Shown here in pieces: positions 34,557-43,019 of a stretch of DNA of 64,000 bases. The position numbers and the translations under genes are program-made. The stretch spans positions 6,039,501 through 6,103,500 of the forward strand of contig NZ_CP062260.1 in the NCBI RefSeq assembly GCF_014863545.1, given 5' to 3'. A model generated the notes under the pieces. That model had not been told where the DNA came from, made no database searches, and saw nothing but the letters and a program-made list of their open reading frames with translations. The first letter of the stretch is position 1; each line of letters begins with the position of its first letter. The stretch is from Paenibacillus sp. JNUCC32. GTDB taxonomy: Bacteria; Bacillota; Bacilli; Paenibacillales; Paenibacillaceae.

Positions 34557-35507
34557 ATGGAATTCAGAAGATTGGGCGGAAGCGGACTGAAGGTTAGCGA
34601 TATCAGCCTCGGGAGCTGGCTGACCTACGGGGGATACGTGGAACGGGAAAATGCGGTCAAGTCGATTCAGACTGCCTATGGACTCGGCGTCAATTTTTTC
34701 GATACGGCGAACGTTTATGCTCAAGGAGCGGCCGAAGTCGTCGTGGGCGAGACGTTAAGGGCATTTCCGAGGGAATCCTATGTGCTGGCCACAAAGGTGT
34801 TCGGCAAGATGGGAGACGGACCGAATGATCAGGGACTGTCCCGCAAGCATATCAAAGAGCAGTGCGATGCCAGCCTGAAGCGGCTGGGCACCGATTACAT
34901 CGACATCTACTACTGCCATCGATATCATGAGGAAACGCCGCTTGAGGAGACGCTTCGCGCGCTGGATGATCTTGTCCGGCAAGGCAAGGTGCTCTATGTC
35001 GGCGTCAGCATGTGGACGGCGGCCCAGATGGAAGCGGCCTTGGCTGTTGCGGACCGGTATTTACTGGACCGCATCGTGGTGAATCAGCCGCTGTATAACA
35101 TGTTCGAGCGCAAGATCGAGGAGGAGATTATCCCGCTTGGCGAGAAGAAGGGGATTGGACAAGTCGTATACTCCCCGCTCGCTCAAGGGCTTCTGACCGG
35201 CAAGTACGCCTCGAAGCAGGACGTGCCGGAGAACAGCCGCGCGTCGAAGATTGGAGCAGACCGGCTCAAAATAAACGAAGATCGCATACAGAAGGTGCAG
35301 GCGCTGGGCCTTGTCGCAAGCGAGCTGGACATGACCGTCGGCCAATTGGCCTTGGCCTGGATTCTGCGCCAGAACAACGTAGCCAGCGCGCTGGTGGGCG
35401 CCAGCCGTCCGGAACAGGTGGAAGAGAACGTGAAGGCTTCCGGCATGAAATTGTCCTCGGATACGCTGGCTGTCATCGAGGACATCCTGAAGGCGGATCG
35501 GAATTAG
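34557..35507 (+). CDS. Aldo/keto reductase (potassium-channel beta-subunit type)
   Basis: 316 aa. Start ATG 34557 follows GAAGGAGG. The catalytic tetrad is visible: Asp/Tyr in FDTANVYAQGAAEVV, Lys in LATKVFGKMG and His in YCHRYHEETP. NADPH-binding C-terminal block (ALVGASRPEQVEENV) is present. The sequence resembles the Kv-beta/YghZ branch that reduces aldehydes and ketones such as methylglyoxal. Its stop overlaps the convergent diguanylate cyclase gene by four bases, so the two may interfere by antisense transcription. Confidence 0.93.
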   Translation: MEFRRLGGSGLKVSDISLGSWLTYGGYVERENAVKSIQTAYGLGVNFFDTANVYAQGAAEVVVGETLRAFPRESYVLATKVFGKMGDGPNDQGLSRKHIKEQCDASLKRLGTDYIDIYYCHRYHEETPLEETLRALDDLVRQGKVLYVGVSMWTAAQMEAALAVADRYLLDRIVVNQPLYNMFERKIEEEIIPLGEKKGIGQVVYSPLAQGLLTGKYASKQDVPENSRASKIGADRLKINEDRIQKVQALGLVASELDMTVGQLALAWILRQNNVASALVGASRPEQVEENVKASGMKLSSDTLAVIEDILKADRN

Positions 35508-36616
35508 GAGAGGATCAGGTCATTGATTTCGGGTGCGGAGCATACGCGGTTGCGCCCGCTTTCCTTGGCGCGGTACAGCTCGCGGTCCGCTTGCTGGAGC
35601 AGCTCCTTGGCATTTTTTGACCGGATCGTATCGGGATGCACGGCAGCGCCGATGGACACGGTGATTCGAATCTTGGCTCCGTCTTCAAGGGTGAAGACGT
35701 GGTCCTCTACCGCGGCTCGGATTCGTTCCGCGATCGCGGCCGTCTCGTCGATGGTGGCTTCCGGGACCAGTACCGAGAATTCCTCCCCGCCGTTGCGGGA
35801 TACCTCGTCAAAAGAACGGGAATAATCCCTCAGCACTTTGCTGAGCTGCTGCAAAACGACATCTCCGGCCGCATGGCCGTAGGTGTCGTTTATTTGTTTG
35901 AAATGATCGATGTCCACGACCAGGACACCCAGCCGCTCGCTGAAATGCTGGGCTTCGAGGAAGCGTTCCGACAACAGCTGCTCGAACTGGCGCAAATTGT
36001 GCAGGCTGGTCAGGTAATCCGTTTCCGCGTTCTTTTTCATCTGCAGGAACAGTTTATTCGAGGTGTTGATATACTCGGTCAGCATGTAGATGACCACCGT
36101 GGCCAGCACCGATATGACGAGCTGTTGCGTGAAGACGGTAAACACCTTTTGATGGTTCGGGATGTTCATCCACATAATGAACAAGATGACCAACATGCTG
36201 GATAGGCTCATTAGCAGCATTTTGCTCAGACGATTCCAATGGGTGCGGGAGAGGATCCCGCAGACGACGCTGATCAGCAGCATGCCCGCACCTGCAATGG
36301 CCGAGGAAGCGGACATGCCGAACAGGATCAGCCGTCCAAGTGCAATCAGCATGCCGGCAATCAAGGACGGAAGCCATCCCAGGTAGGTGGCGATCACCAT
36401 TATGGCCAGATGCCGCAAATCAGCAAAAAACCGCGGGTCGATGGGGAACGAGTAGTACATTAAAATGATCCCATAGATGCCAAAGAGCAGCCCGGCGTTG
36501 ATCTTGACGGTGAAGGAGGGCACCACGACACCTGCGACATATTTTTGGGACAGCAGTCCGGATAAGTATAAGAACGTTACAAATATACAAAAATTGGTAA
36601 ATAGTATATTAGTCAT
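35504..36616 (-). CDS. Membrane-bound diguanylate cyclase (GGDEF)
   Basis: 370 aa. N-terminal ~190 residues form 5-6 membrane helices of the 5TM-LYT sensor type (the INAGLLFGIYGIILMYY segment). The GGDEF domain has the active-site variant GGEEF (SRNGGEEFSVLVP) and an inhibitory I-site RSFD exactly five residues upstream, plus VDIDHFKQINDTYGH. It should make cyclic-di-GMP and be product-inhibited. The sensed signal is unknown. Start ATG 36616 with AAAGGA upstream. Confidence 0.92.
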   Translation of the reverse strand: MTNILFTNFCIFVTFLYLSGLLSQKYVAGVVVPSFTVKINAGLLFGIYGIILMYYSFPIDPRFFADLRHLAIMVIATYLGWLPSLIAGMLIALGRLILFGMSASSAIAGAGMLLISVVCGILSRTHWNRLSKMLLMSLSSMLVILFIMWMNIPNHQKVFTVFTQQLVISVLATVVIYMLTEYINTSNKLFLQMKKNAETDYLTSLHNLRQFEQLLSERFLEAQHFSERLGVLVVDIDHFKQINDTYGHAAGDVVLQQLSKVLRDYSRSFDEVSRNGGEEFSVLVPEATIDETAAIAERIRAAVEDHVFTLEDGAKIRITVSIGAAVHPDTIRSKNAKELLQQADRELYRAKESGRNRVCSAPEINDLILS

Positions 36617-36729
36617 AGGGGATCATTCCTTTCACGTACCCTGCGGTAGGAACGACAGAGCGATGAAGACATTCACCCCTATTTTATCGGAAAATGGAAT
36701 TGTATGTCGAATGATAAACGTAATTTTTG

Positions 36730-37827
36730 TTAATTTTCTGGGACCTGCAATGGTAGGCGAACCTCGAACATCGTCAACTCTGTCGTACTGGTCACCTGGA
36801 TCGTGCCATGATGGGCATCGACGATGGTTTTTACGATGGCCAGGCCAAGCCCCGAGCCGCCGGTTTGATCGGTCCGCGATTCATCTGCCCGGTAAAACCG
36901 CTCGAACAAGTGGGGGATGGCATGCTGGGGAATCGGAGGACCGTAGTTGATCACCTGCACGATGGCAAACTTGGGATCCTGCGATACTTTTAAATCCACA
37001 CGCCCGGCCTCCCGTCCGTGCCTTACCGCATTGGACAGCAGATTCTCGAAGGTGCGCATCAGCTTATCCCCGTCCGATGAGATCATGATTTTCTCCACGG
37101 CAGGCGTAAACACGACCTGTACTCCTTCATGCTGCCCGGTCAATGAAAAGTCCACGGACAATTGGGCAAGCAGCTCAACCAAATTGATGTCCACACGGTT
37201 AATCGGGGAATACCCCATCCGGGTGTACTCAAACAAATCATTCACGAGGCCGCCCAGACGCAGCGATTTATCGTAGGCGATATCGGTGTAATAGCGGAGT
37301 TCGACCTCATCCTTGTAATGGTCTTCGTTGACCAGCCGCAAGTACCCGATGATGGAGGTGAGCGGGGTGCGCAGATCGTGCGATACGTTGCTGATAAGCT
37401 CGTTTTTGGACTGGACCGCCATCCGCTCCTCTGCCAGCGACAGCTTGAGCTGCTGGGCCATTTGATTGATTTGCACGGCCATCTGGCCCAGCTCGTCGTT
37501 CGAGCTTACGATGATCGCCTGGTCCAACTCGCCCTTCGCCAAACGCTGCGTCCCCTGCATCAATTGATTGATTTGGCGAATGGTGCCTTGACTTAAGAGA
37601 AGCACCATGCAGATAAACAGCACGATGCCGATGATCGTCGGGACGACCGGAAAGCCGAAGAAACTCGACAGCGTGCGTTCCACTCTGAAAAGGGTGTCTA
37701 CCCAGGGCTCCTTCCAATACTCCCGGCCGATCAATCGCATGATCTGCTGTGCGATGAACAATATGGACAAGGTCAAGGCACCGCTGGCGAAGAACAGCGT
37801 GATAATCTTCCACTGCAGCTTACGCAT
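36730..37827 (-). CDS. Sensor histidine kinase, VanS-like
   Basis: 365 aa. Two membrane helices (about residues 8-28 and 60-82) flank a short ~30-residue outer loop (YWKEPWVDTLFRV), then HAMP, H-box VSHDLRTPLTSIIGYL, N-box NLLSNAVRHG and G-box SGLGLAIVKTIVDAHHG. The short sensor loop and H-box resemble VanS. It overlaps the response regulator gene by eight bases. A D,D-carboxypeptidase gene lies just upstream on the same strand, suggesting a cell-wall signal. Confidence 0.92.
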   Translation of the reverse strand: MRKLQWKIITLFFASGALTLSILFIAQQIMRLIGREYWKEPWVDTLFRVERTLSSFFGFPVVPTIIGIVLFICMVLLLSQGTIRQINQLMQGTQRLAKGELDQAIIVSSNDELGQMAVQINQMAQQLKLSLAEERMAVQSKNELISNVSHDLRTPLTSIIGYLRLVNEDHYKDEVELRYYTDIAYDKSLRLGGLVNDLFEYTRMGYSPINRVDINLVELLAQLSVDFSLTGQHEGVQVVFTPAVEKIMISSDGDKLMRTFENLLSNAVRHGREAGRVDLKVSQDPKFAIVQVINYGPPIPQHAIPHLFERFYRADESRTDQTGGSGLGLAIVKTIVDAHHGTIQVTSTTELTMFEVRLPLQVPEN

Positions 37828-38515
37828 GGATTTTGTACCCGACGCCCCATACCGTTTGGATGAGTTTATAACCGAGTTCCTTCTCGAGCTTGTCCCTCAG
37901 GTTGCTGATATGAACCATGACCGTATTGTTGGAGACGTAATATTTTTCCTTCCAGACCTGCTGGAAGATATCCTCGGCGCTAAAGATTCTCCCCGGCTGA
38001 CGGGCAAGCAAGTACAAAATCTCGAATTCCCTGGCCGTCAGGGAGATCGCACGGCCATTGGCCGTTACTTCATGCGTTGTCCGGTTAATGTCGAGCCCGT
38101 CGATCCGGATCCGGTCGCTGTCCCCCTGGTGAAGGTCCACGTTGTACTGGGTGGAGCGCCGCAGCAGCGTTTTGACCCGTGTCGTCAGTTCCAGCGGATT
38201 GAACGGTTTAATCATATAATCATCCGCGCCTGTCATGAGCCCCAGTATTTTATCCATATCCTCGCTCTTCGCGCTCAGCATCAGAATGGGAATGGACGAG
38301 GTTTCCCGGATTCTGCGGCAGGTGTCGATCCCGTTCAGCTTGGGCATCATGACGTCCAGAATCACGAGATCTATCATTCCGTTGTTCGAGGTCATGGCCT
38401 GCAGGGCTTCTTCCCCGTCGTGGGCTTGGATTACGCGGTATCCCTCATTCTCCAGATAAATGGAGATCAGCCCGGATATTTCTTTATCGTCATCTACGAT
38501 TAATACGCTTCTCAT
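37820..38515 (-). CDS. OmpR/PhoB family response regulator, VanR-like
   Basis: 231 aa. Receiver with acidic pair DDD near residue 8, phospho-acceptor Asp in LVILDVMMPKLNG, conserved Lys in MIKPFNPLEL; C-terminal winged helix (LTAREFEILYLLARQPG, VSNNTVMVHISNLRDKL). Start ATG 38515 follows GGGAGG. Partner kinase overlaps downstream. The D,D-carboxypeptidase gene 120 bases upstream is the obvious candidate target, by analogy with VanRS systems, but no vanHAX-type ligase genes are present here. Confidence 0.93.
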   Translation of the reverse strand: MRSVLIVDDDKEISGLISIYLENEGYRVIQAHDGEEALQAMTSNNGMIDLVILDVMMPKLNGIDTCRRIRETSSIPILMLSAKSEDMDKILGLMTGADDYMIKPFNPLELTTRVKTLLRRSTQYNVDLHQGDSDRIRIDGLDINRTTHEVTANGRAISLTAREFEILYLLARQPGRIFSAEDIFQQVWKEKYYVSNNTVMVHISNLRDKLEKELGYKLIQTVWGVGYKIHA

Positions 38516-38634
38516 TCGATATCCTCCCGTACATCTCCCATGAAAACTATGATTCCTTTAGGAACAGTGTACCCTAAATCAACCGCATAAAGTGCAGCTT
38601 TGCCTTCAAAAACTAGGGAGTACTTGCACAATAG

Positions 38635-39645
38635 CTATTTAAAAAGGCCGGATACGAGATTCGAAAGGATGCCTTGGCGATCGAATCCGTAATCCATCAG
38701 CTTCCGGGTTTCCGTAAACCGCTGATCGGCGTCCCCGGTTCCCATCACGACGGAAATCAGCCGGTTTCCGCCCCGTGACGCGGTTCCCGTGAAGCAATAA
38801 CCGGCCGAGGCCGTATACCCGGTCTTAAAGCCGTCATTGCCTTGGTAAGCATGCGGCTCGCCGGGCAGCATGAGATTCGTGGTGTGCAGGGAGAGTTCCT
38901 TCTGCGGGACGGGCAAATCCCGCTGGCTGGTTACCTCAAGCAGATCCGGGTGTTTGTTCACCAGCCATCTGGCGAGCATGGCTGAGTCCCGGGCCGTCAT
39001 GACGGTGTCCCCTTCGGAGGCCGCCTCGGCAAAAGGAACCAGGTCGGCCGCAGGCAAACCGGAAGCGTTGGCGAATACGGTGCGGTCAGAGAGGCCGATT
39101 TCCTTCGCCCGGGCATTCATGGTCTCCACGAATCGGGCCTCCGACCCGCCGAGGTGCTCCGCAATAGCAACGGCCGCATCATTGGCCGAATGGATGATGA
39201 GTGCTTCGAACAGCTGCTTCAGCGTGTAACGTTCGCCTTCATGCATGCCGATGGCCGAACCGGGTACCTCTGCGGCATATCGGCTGACCGGTACGTTCTC
39301 GTCCCAGGCATGCTGCCCGGAACGAACAGCATCCAGCACCAGCAGCTCGGTCATCATCTTGGACATGCTTGCGGGAGGAAGGGGGAGATCGGCATGCATC
39401 GCATAGAGCACGCGGCCCGTATCCGCATGAATCAGGATGGCCGAGCTCGCTTTGATGGGAGGGGGTATAAATACCCTCGCTATGAACACGGCTATCAGAA
39501 TGACGCCGAACAGCAGCAGCAACAGGCTTAATTTCGCGCGTCCCTTGCGGTGGTTCGCACGTTGATGCCGAAGCGTGCCGGTTTGCTGCCGGGATGTTTC
39601 AGGGGCTGGAGGTGCCTTGCGGGGATGCTTGGTTATGGATTCCAT
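38635..39645 (-). CDS. D-alanyl-D-alanine carboxypeptidase (S11 family)
   Basis: 336 aa. A basic cytoplasmic N-terminal tail (~40 residues) precedes one membrane helix (about 41-60), so it is a signal-anchored protein. Penicillin-binding motifs in order: SMSK (SxxK), SAN (SxN) and KTG (GNDGFKTGYTASAG). It trims the terminal D-Ala of peptidoglycan stem peptides. It lacks the long C-terminal domain of DacA-type PBP5. Gene order with a VanRS-like system downstream suggests coregulation. Confidence 0.92.
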   Translation of the reverse strand: MESITKHPRKAPPAPETSRQQTGTLRHQRANHRKGRAKLSLLLLLFGVILIAVFIARVFIPPPIKASSAILIHADTGRVLYAMHADLPLPPASMSKMMTELLVLDAVRSGQHAWDENVPVSRYAAEVPGSAIGMHEGERYTLKQLFEALIIHSANDAAVAIAEHLGGSEARFVETMNARAKEIGLSDRTVFANASGLPAADLVPFAEAASEGDTVMTARDSAMLARWLVNKHPDLLEVTSQRDLPVPQKELSLHTTNLMLPGEPHAYQGNDGFKTGYTASAGYCFTGTASRGGNRLISVVMGTGDADQRFTETRKLMDYGFDRQGILSNLVSGLFK

Positions 39646-39725
39646 GGCGCTCTATCGTCTCCTTTGACTGGTTATGCGTCTCATTTAGGTATGTTCTAAG
39701 TCTAGCCAGACAAACTAAAGTAATT

Positions 39726-39740
39726 TTTAATTGAATCTAA
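39726..39740. promoter_or_regulatory. PerR-box-like site 1 upstream of the Fur-family gene
   Basis: TTTAATTGAATCTAA; its complement TTAGATTCAATTAAA matches about 9 of 12 informative positions of the PerR box (TTAnAATnATTnTAA). The half TTAGATTCA is shared with the site before the second catalase. Confidence 0.45.
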
Positions 39741-39804
39741 AGAAATCTTAAAGATTACCAGCAGCGTTTTTGGTGCGGGATGTTGACCTTGAGGCGAATA
39801 AGAT

Positions 39805-39819
39805 TTATACTTGATCTAA
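39805..39819. promoter_or_regulatory. PerR-box-like site 2 near the Fur-family start
   Basis: TTATACTTGATCTAA matches about 9 of 12 informative PerR-box positions and lies 24 bases before the start codon, where a repressor would block initiation; suggests autoregulation. Confidence 0.4.
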
Positions 39820-39843
39820 AAATAAATTAAAAGGGTGAATACC

Positions 39844-40239
39844 TTGAAATCTTTAAATCTGACGACGCAACGCCAAGCGGTGTACGATGTCCTTCGGGAA
39901 TCGCATGATCATCCGACTGCTGCGGATATCATGAACCGGCTGGTGGAGAAAGGATATAATCTCGCGTACGGGACCGTTTATAATTCCCTGCGTTACTTGA
40001 CGGATAAACAACTGATCCGGGAATTGAAGCTGGGCGAGAGCGCGAGTCGATACGATGCCCGTACCGACGAGCACCAGCATATTATCTGTGAAGTCTGCGG
40101 CAAAGTGGACGAGGTCATGACGGAGGTGCCAGAGGATTGGGCTGCTACGGTAGCCGGTGAAACCAACTACGTTATCCATCATGCTCACGTTGTATTCGGG
40201 GGGGTGTGTCCAGAATGTCAAATCAAACGGAAGAAATGA
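39844..40239 (+). CDS. Fur family regulator, PerR-like
   Basis: 131 aa from TTG 39844 (AAAAGGGTG six bases upstream; GTG 39835 is in frame but inside the ribosome-binding site). N-terminal winged helix (LTTQRQAVYDVLRES), a structural zinc site of two CxxC pairs (CEVCG and CPEC), and PerR-like metal ligands in SRYD and DEHQHIIC. At the position of B. subtilis PerR Asp104 the simple alignment gives Glu (CGKVDEV), as in Fur. Neighbouring catalase and PerR-box-like sites suggest peroxide control. Its 3' end overlaps the next gene. Confidence 0.88.
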   Translation: MKSLNLTTQRQAVYDVLRESHDHPTAADIMNRLVEKGYNLAYGTVYNSLRYLTDKQLIRELKLGESASRYDARTDEHQHIICEVCGKVDEVMTEVPEDWAATVAGETNYVIHHAHVVFGGVCPECQIKRKK

Positions 40240-41033
40240 CGGAGCTCGGGAAAGTCTATGCTTTTCCGGATTTCCAATCCGGCAATCTGTATGTGCGTCC
40301 CACGACGCCGATGGCGATTGGAGATGCTTGTCCCACCACGCTGCGGGCCGCATTGATCAGCCGGTCTCCGGGGCGCGTGAACGAAATGTTCATAACCTTG
40401 ACGGAGAACTGCTTCGAGGTCATGATGTTCCGTAAATGGGAACCGCGTCTGCAGTCTGCCCTTAACACGGGACTCATTATCGCCGACATGACGGGCTGCC
40501 GGAATATGGCGGCGTTCAACAAGGAGAAGGAGCTTCTGCTGCCGGAACATACCACGATTCCGATCCTGTATCTTGTAGGCGAGGAGCTCATGAGCAATGC
40601 AGGATCAAGCCTGTTGGATGAAGAGCTGATGGTATGGCCGGCCCGTTCCAAAGATACGATGATGTATCAGGTGCAGCGGACGATTCGCTTGTTCTCCCCG
40701 GCAGCGGGTTTGTCGGGTGGAGAAGAGGTCATGCGGGGACTGATCTATAAAGATTTATCGATCGACCGGGATAAAATGACCATCCACCGGGGCAGCACCC
40801 CGATTCACTTGACCAAGACGGAGTATCATCTGCTGATGCTGCTGCTGGACAGCGAAGGGGCCGTATGCACGCGTGAGGACCTGATGTGCAAAATTTGGGA
40901 TACCGATTTTATGGGCGGGAGCAACGTGGTGGATGTCCACATCAAAAGCTTGCGCAAGAAGCTGAACGACAACGCGGGTGCCCCGCGCTATATCGCAACG
41001 GTTAGAGGAGTGGGATACCGCCTGGCGGATTAA
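40215..41033 (+). CDS. Winged-helix regulator with a degenerate receiver-like N-terminus
   Basis: 272 aa from ATG 40215 (GTG 40206 also possible), starting inside the upstream Fur-family gene (25-base overlap). The last ~95 residues are a typical OmpR/PhoB DNA-binding domain (IHLTKTEYHLLMLLLDSEGA, NVVDVHIKSLRKKL, VRGVGYRLAD). The N-terminal ~165 residues resemble a receiver only loosely: LIIADMTGC stands at the phospho-acceptor strand and IPILYLVGEE at beta-4, but the acidic pair and the Lys-Pro motif are missing. No kinase gene adjoins. Probably phosphorylation-independent; signal unknown. Confidence 0.8.
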   Translation: MSNQTEEMTELGKVYAFPDFQSGNLYVRPTTPMAIGDACPTTLRAALISRSPGRVNEMFITLTENCFEVMMFRKWEPRLQSALNTGLIIADMTGCRNMAAFNKEKELLLPEHTTIPILYLVGEELMSNAGSSLLDEELMVWPARSKDTMMYQVQRTIRLFSPAAGLSGGEEVMRGLIYKDLSIDRDKMTIHRGSTPIHLTKTEYHLLMLLLDSEGAVCTREDLMCKIWDTDFMGGSNVVDVHIKSLRKKLNDNAGAPRYIATVRGVGYRLAD

Positions 41034-41050
41034 TCCCCTCCTTTTTTTTT
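41012..41050 (+). terminator. Terminator overlapping the end of the winged-helix gene
   Basis: GGGAT-CCGC / GCGG-ATCCC with small internal loop, followed by CTCC and a run of ten Ts. The left arm is coding sequence. Confidence 0.6.
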
Positions 41051-41174
41051 GTTCATTCGCGATTGTCGCAATGATTCATCCGAACTTCATATAAGGCTCA
41101 TGGAAGGGTCACATAACGCTCACGCGACAATCATGATCCGAGGGAACCTCCGATGATACAATCATTTCATAAAT

Positions 41175-41189
41175 TTAGATTCAGTCTAA
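41175..41189. promoter_or_regulatory. PerR-box-like operator of the second catalase gene
   Basis: TTAGATTCAGTCTAA matches 10 of 12 informative positions of the PerR box and extends to a TTTAGA-N5-TCTAAA dyad. It lies 33 bases before the katA start. Confidence 0.6.
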
Positions 41190-41221
41190 AATCAATTATA
41201 GAAATGATGGAGGGTTCATAG

Positions 41222-42682
41222 ATGGATAGATTGACAACCAACCAAGGTGCTCCCGTAGGAGATAACCAAAATTCCAAAACGGCGGGCCGCCGCGGGCCGA
41301 CACTGCTTGAGGATTATCATCTGATCGAAAAAATCGCCCACTTCGACCGTGAACGGATTCCGGAGCGCGTCGTTCATGCACGCGGAGCAGGTGCCCACGG
41401 CGTATTTGTGGTCGAGCATGACATGAAGCCGTACACCAAAGCGGCATTCCTGCAGGAAATCGGTCAGGAAACCCCCGTGTTCGTCCGGTTCTCCACGGTT
41501 ATCCATGGAACCGGGTCGCCCGAAACGGCACGCGATCCGCGCGGATTCGCCGTGAAGTTCTATACGGAGGAAGGGAACTATGACATTGTAGGCAATCATC
41601 TTCCGGTCTTCTTCATTCGGGATGCGATCAAATTCCCCGATATGGTGCATTCCTTGAAGCCTTCGCCGGAGAGCAACATTCAAGAGCCAGGCCGGTATTG
41701 GGATTTCATGACGCTGTCTCCGGAATCCACCCATATGATGACCTGGCTGTTCTCGGATCATGGCACGCCGGCAAACTATCGCGAGTTGGACGGCTTTAGC
41801 GTCCATGCGTTCAAGTGGGTGAACAGCGAAGGCAAAGTGACCTACATTAAATACAAATGGGAATCCGTGCAAGGCATCAACACGCTGAATGCAGACGAAG
41901 TGGGAGCGGTGCAGGGCAAGGACTTCAATCATGCCACCCGTGATCTTCGCGAACACATCGCTAACGGGAATTTCCCGAAATGGCGCCTGCAGGTGCAGCT
42001 GATGTCTCCGGAAGAAATGGATGATTTGTCCTTTGATCCCCTGGATCCGACCAAGACTTGGCCGGAGGATCGCTTCCCGTTCATAACCGTGGGTACGATG
42101 ACCCTGAACCGTAACCCGCAGAATTTCTTCGCCGAGGTGGAGCAGGCGGCTTTCTCCCCAAGCGTATTGGTGCCTGGCATTGAGCCGTCCGAGGATAAAT
42201 TGCTGCAGGGCCGGTTATTCTCTTACCCGGATACGCAGCGTCATCGTCTTGGCGCCAATTATTTGCAGATCCCGATCAACTGCCCGTATGCCCCTGTGCG
42301 CAATCATCAACGCGACGGCTTGATGAACGTGAATCAAGATCCGTCGCCGGTGAACTATGAACCGAACAGCTATACAACGGGCCCTGTGGAAGATCCGTCC
42401 GTGAATGAGAGCGAAGCTCCGCTGAGCGGTCATGTCGTTCGCCAGCGCATCGAGAAAACGGATGACTTCACCCAAGCCGGCGAATTGTACCGTTCGTTTA
42501 CGGAGCAGCAGAAGGATCATCTGCTCCGCAATCTGGTTGATGACCTGAGCCAGGTCAAATCCGACATCCAGCTCCGTGCCGTATGCAATTTTTACCGTGC
42601 AGACGCCGAATATGGCGCAAGACTTGCCGCAGGGCTTGGCGTAGACCTGAGCGGTTTCATCCCGGCCGGTCAGCCGAAGTAA
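41222..42682 (+). CDS. katA: Monofunctional haem catalase (vegetative KatA type)
   Basis: 486 aa, the usual length of small-subunit clade 3 catalases. Active-site His in [12 protein letters not shown], Asn in IVGNHLPVFFIRD and proximal Tyr in RLFSYPDTQRHRLG. Start ATG 41222 follows TGGAGGG. Located behind a Fur/PerR-type regulator and carrying a PerR-box-like site, so peroxide-induced expression is likely. Downstream is a HemD-like gene, a plausible haem supply link. Two hairpins follow the gene. Confidence 0.96.
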   Translation: MDRLTTNQGAPVGDNQNSKTAGRRGPTLLEDYHLIEKIAHFDRERIPERVVHARGAGAHGVFVVEHDMKPYTKAAFLQEIGQETPVFVRFSTVIHGTGSPETARDPRGFAVKFYTEEGNYDIVGNHLPVFFIRDAIKFPDMVHSLKPSPESNIQEPGRYWDFMTLSPESTHMMTWLFSDHGTPANYRELDGFSVHAFKWVNSEGKVTYIKYKWESVQGINTLNADEVGAVQGKDFNHATRDLREHIANGNFPKWRLQVQLMSPEEMDDLSFDPLDPTKTWPEDRFPFITVGTMTLNRNPQNFFAEVEQAAFSPSVLVPGIEPSEDKLLQGRLFSYPDTQRHRLGANYLQIPINCPYAPVRNHQRDGLMNVNQDPSPVNYEPNSYTTGPVEDPSVNESEAPLSGHVVRQRIEKTDDFTQAGELYRSFTEQQKDHLLRNLVDDLSQVKSDIQLRAVCNFYRADAEYGARLAAGLGVDLSGFIPAGQPK

Positions 42683-42707
42683 CACCATGCAAGCATATAA
42701 GAGCCCG

Positions 42708-42734
42708 CCATCCTGTTTCCGCTGTGCAGGATGG
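42708..42734 (+). repeat. Inverted repeat after katA
   Basis: CCATCCTG / CAGGATGG with an 11-base loop. No T-run follows directly, so it may be an mRNA 3' stabiliser or a weak terminator. Confidence 0.6.
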
Positions 42735-42773
42735 AAGGCCTTTATATAGACGGCGATCCATGGTCGCCGGCCA

Positions 42774-42809
42774 AAAGAGGCACCCGCATAAATGGGTGCC
42801 TCTTTTTTT
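42774..42809 (+). terminator. Intrinsic terminator after katA
   Basis: AAAGAGGCACCC / GGGTGCCTCTTT with an 8-base loop and a long T-run. Confidence 0.92.
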
Positions 42810-43019
42810 CATCCACTGAAATATATAAGTGGAGCAGCAGAGGAACGCCTATTCCTTTGCTGCTTTTTTGCATGCGGCAGGAAAGGGGGGCTTTTTGGAA
42901 GAATAAGACCTTAGTGGCTTTATCTATGGGATCATGGCCTTTATACTGGAGTCAGCTGCTAGAAGCTATACGGCATGAAGGTTGCACAAGCTAGAATTTA
43001 AGAGAGTGAGGCATATATC

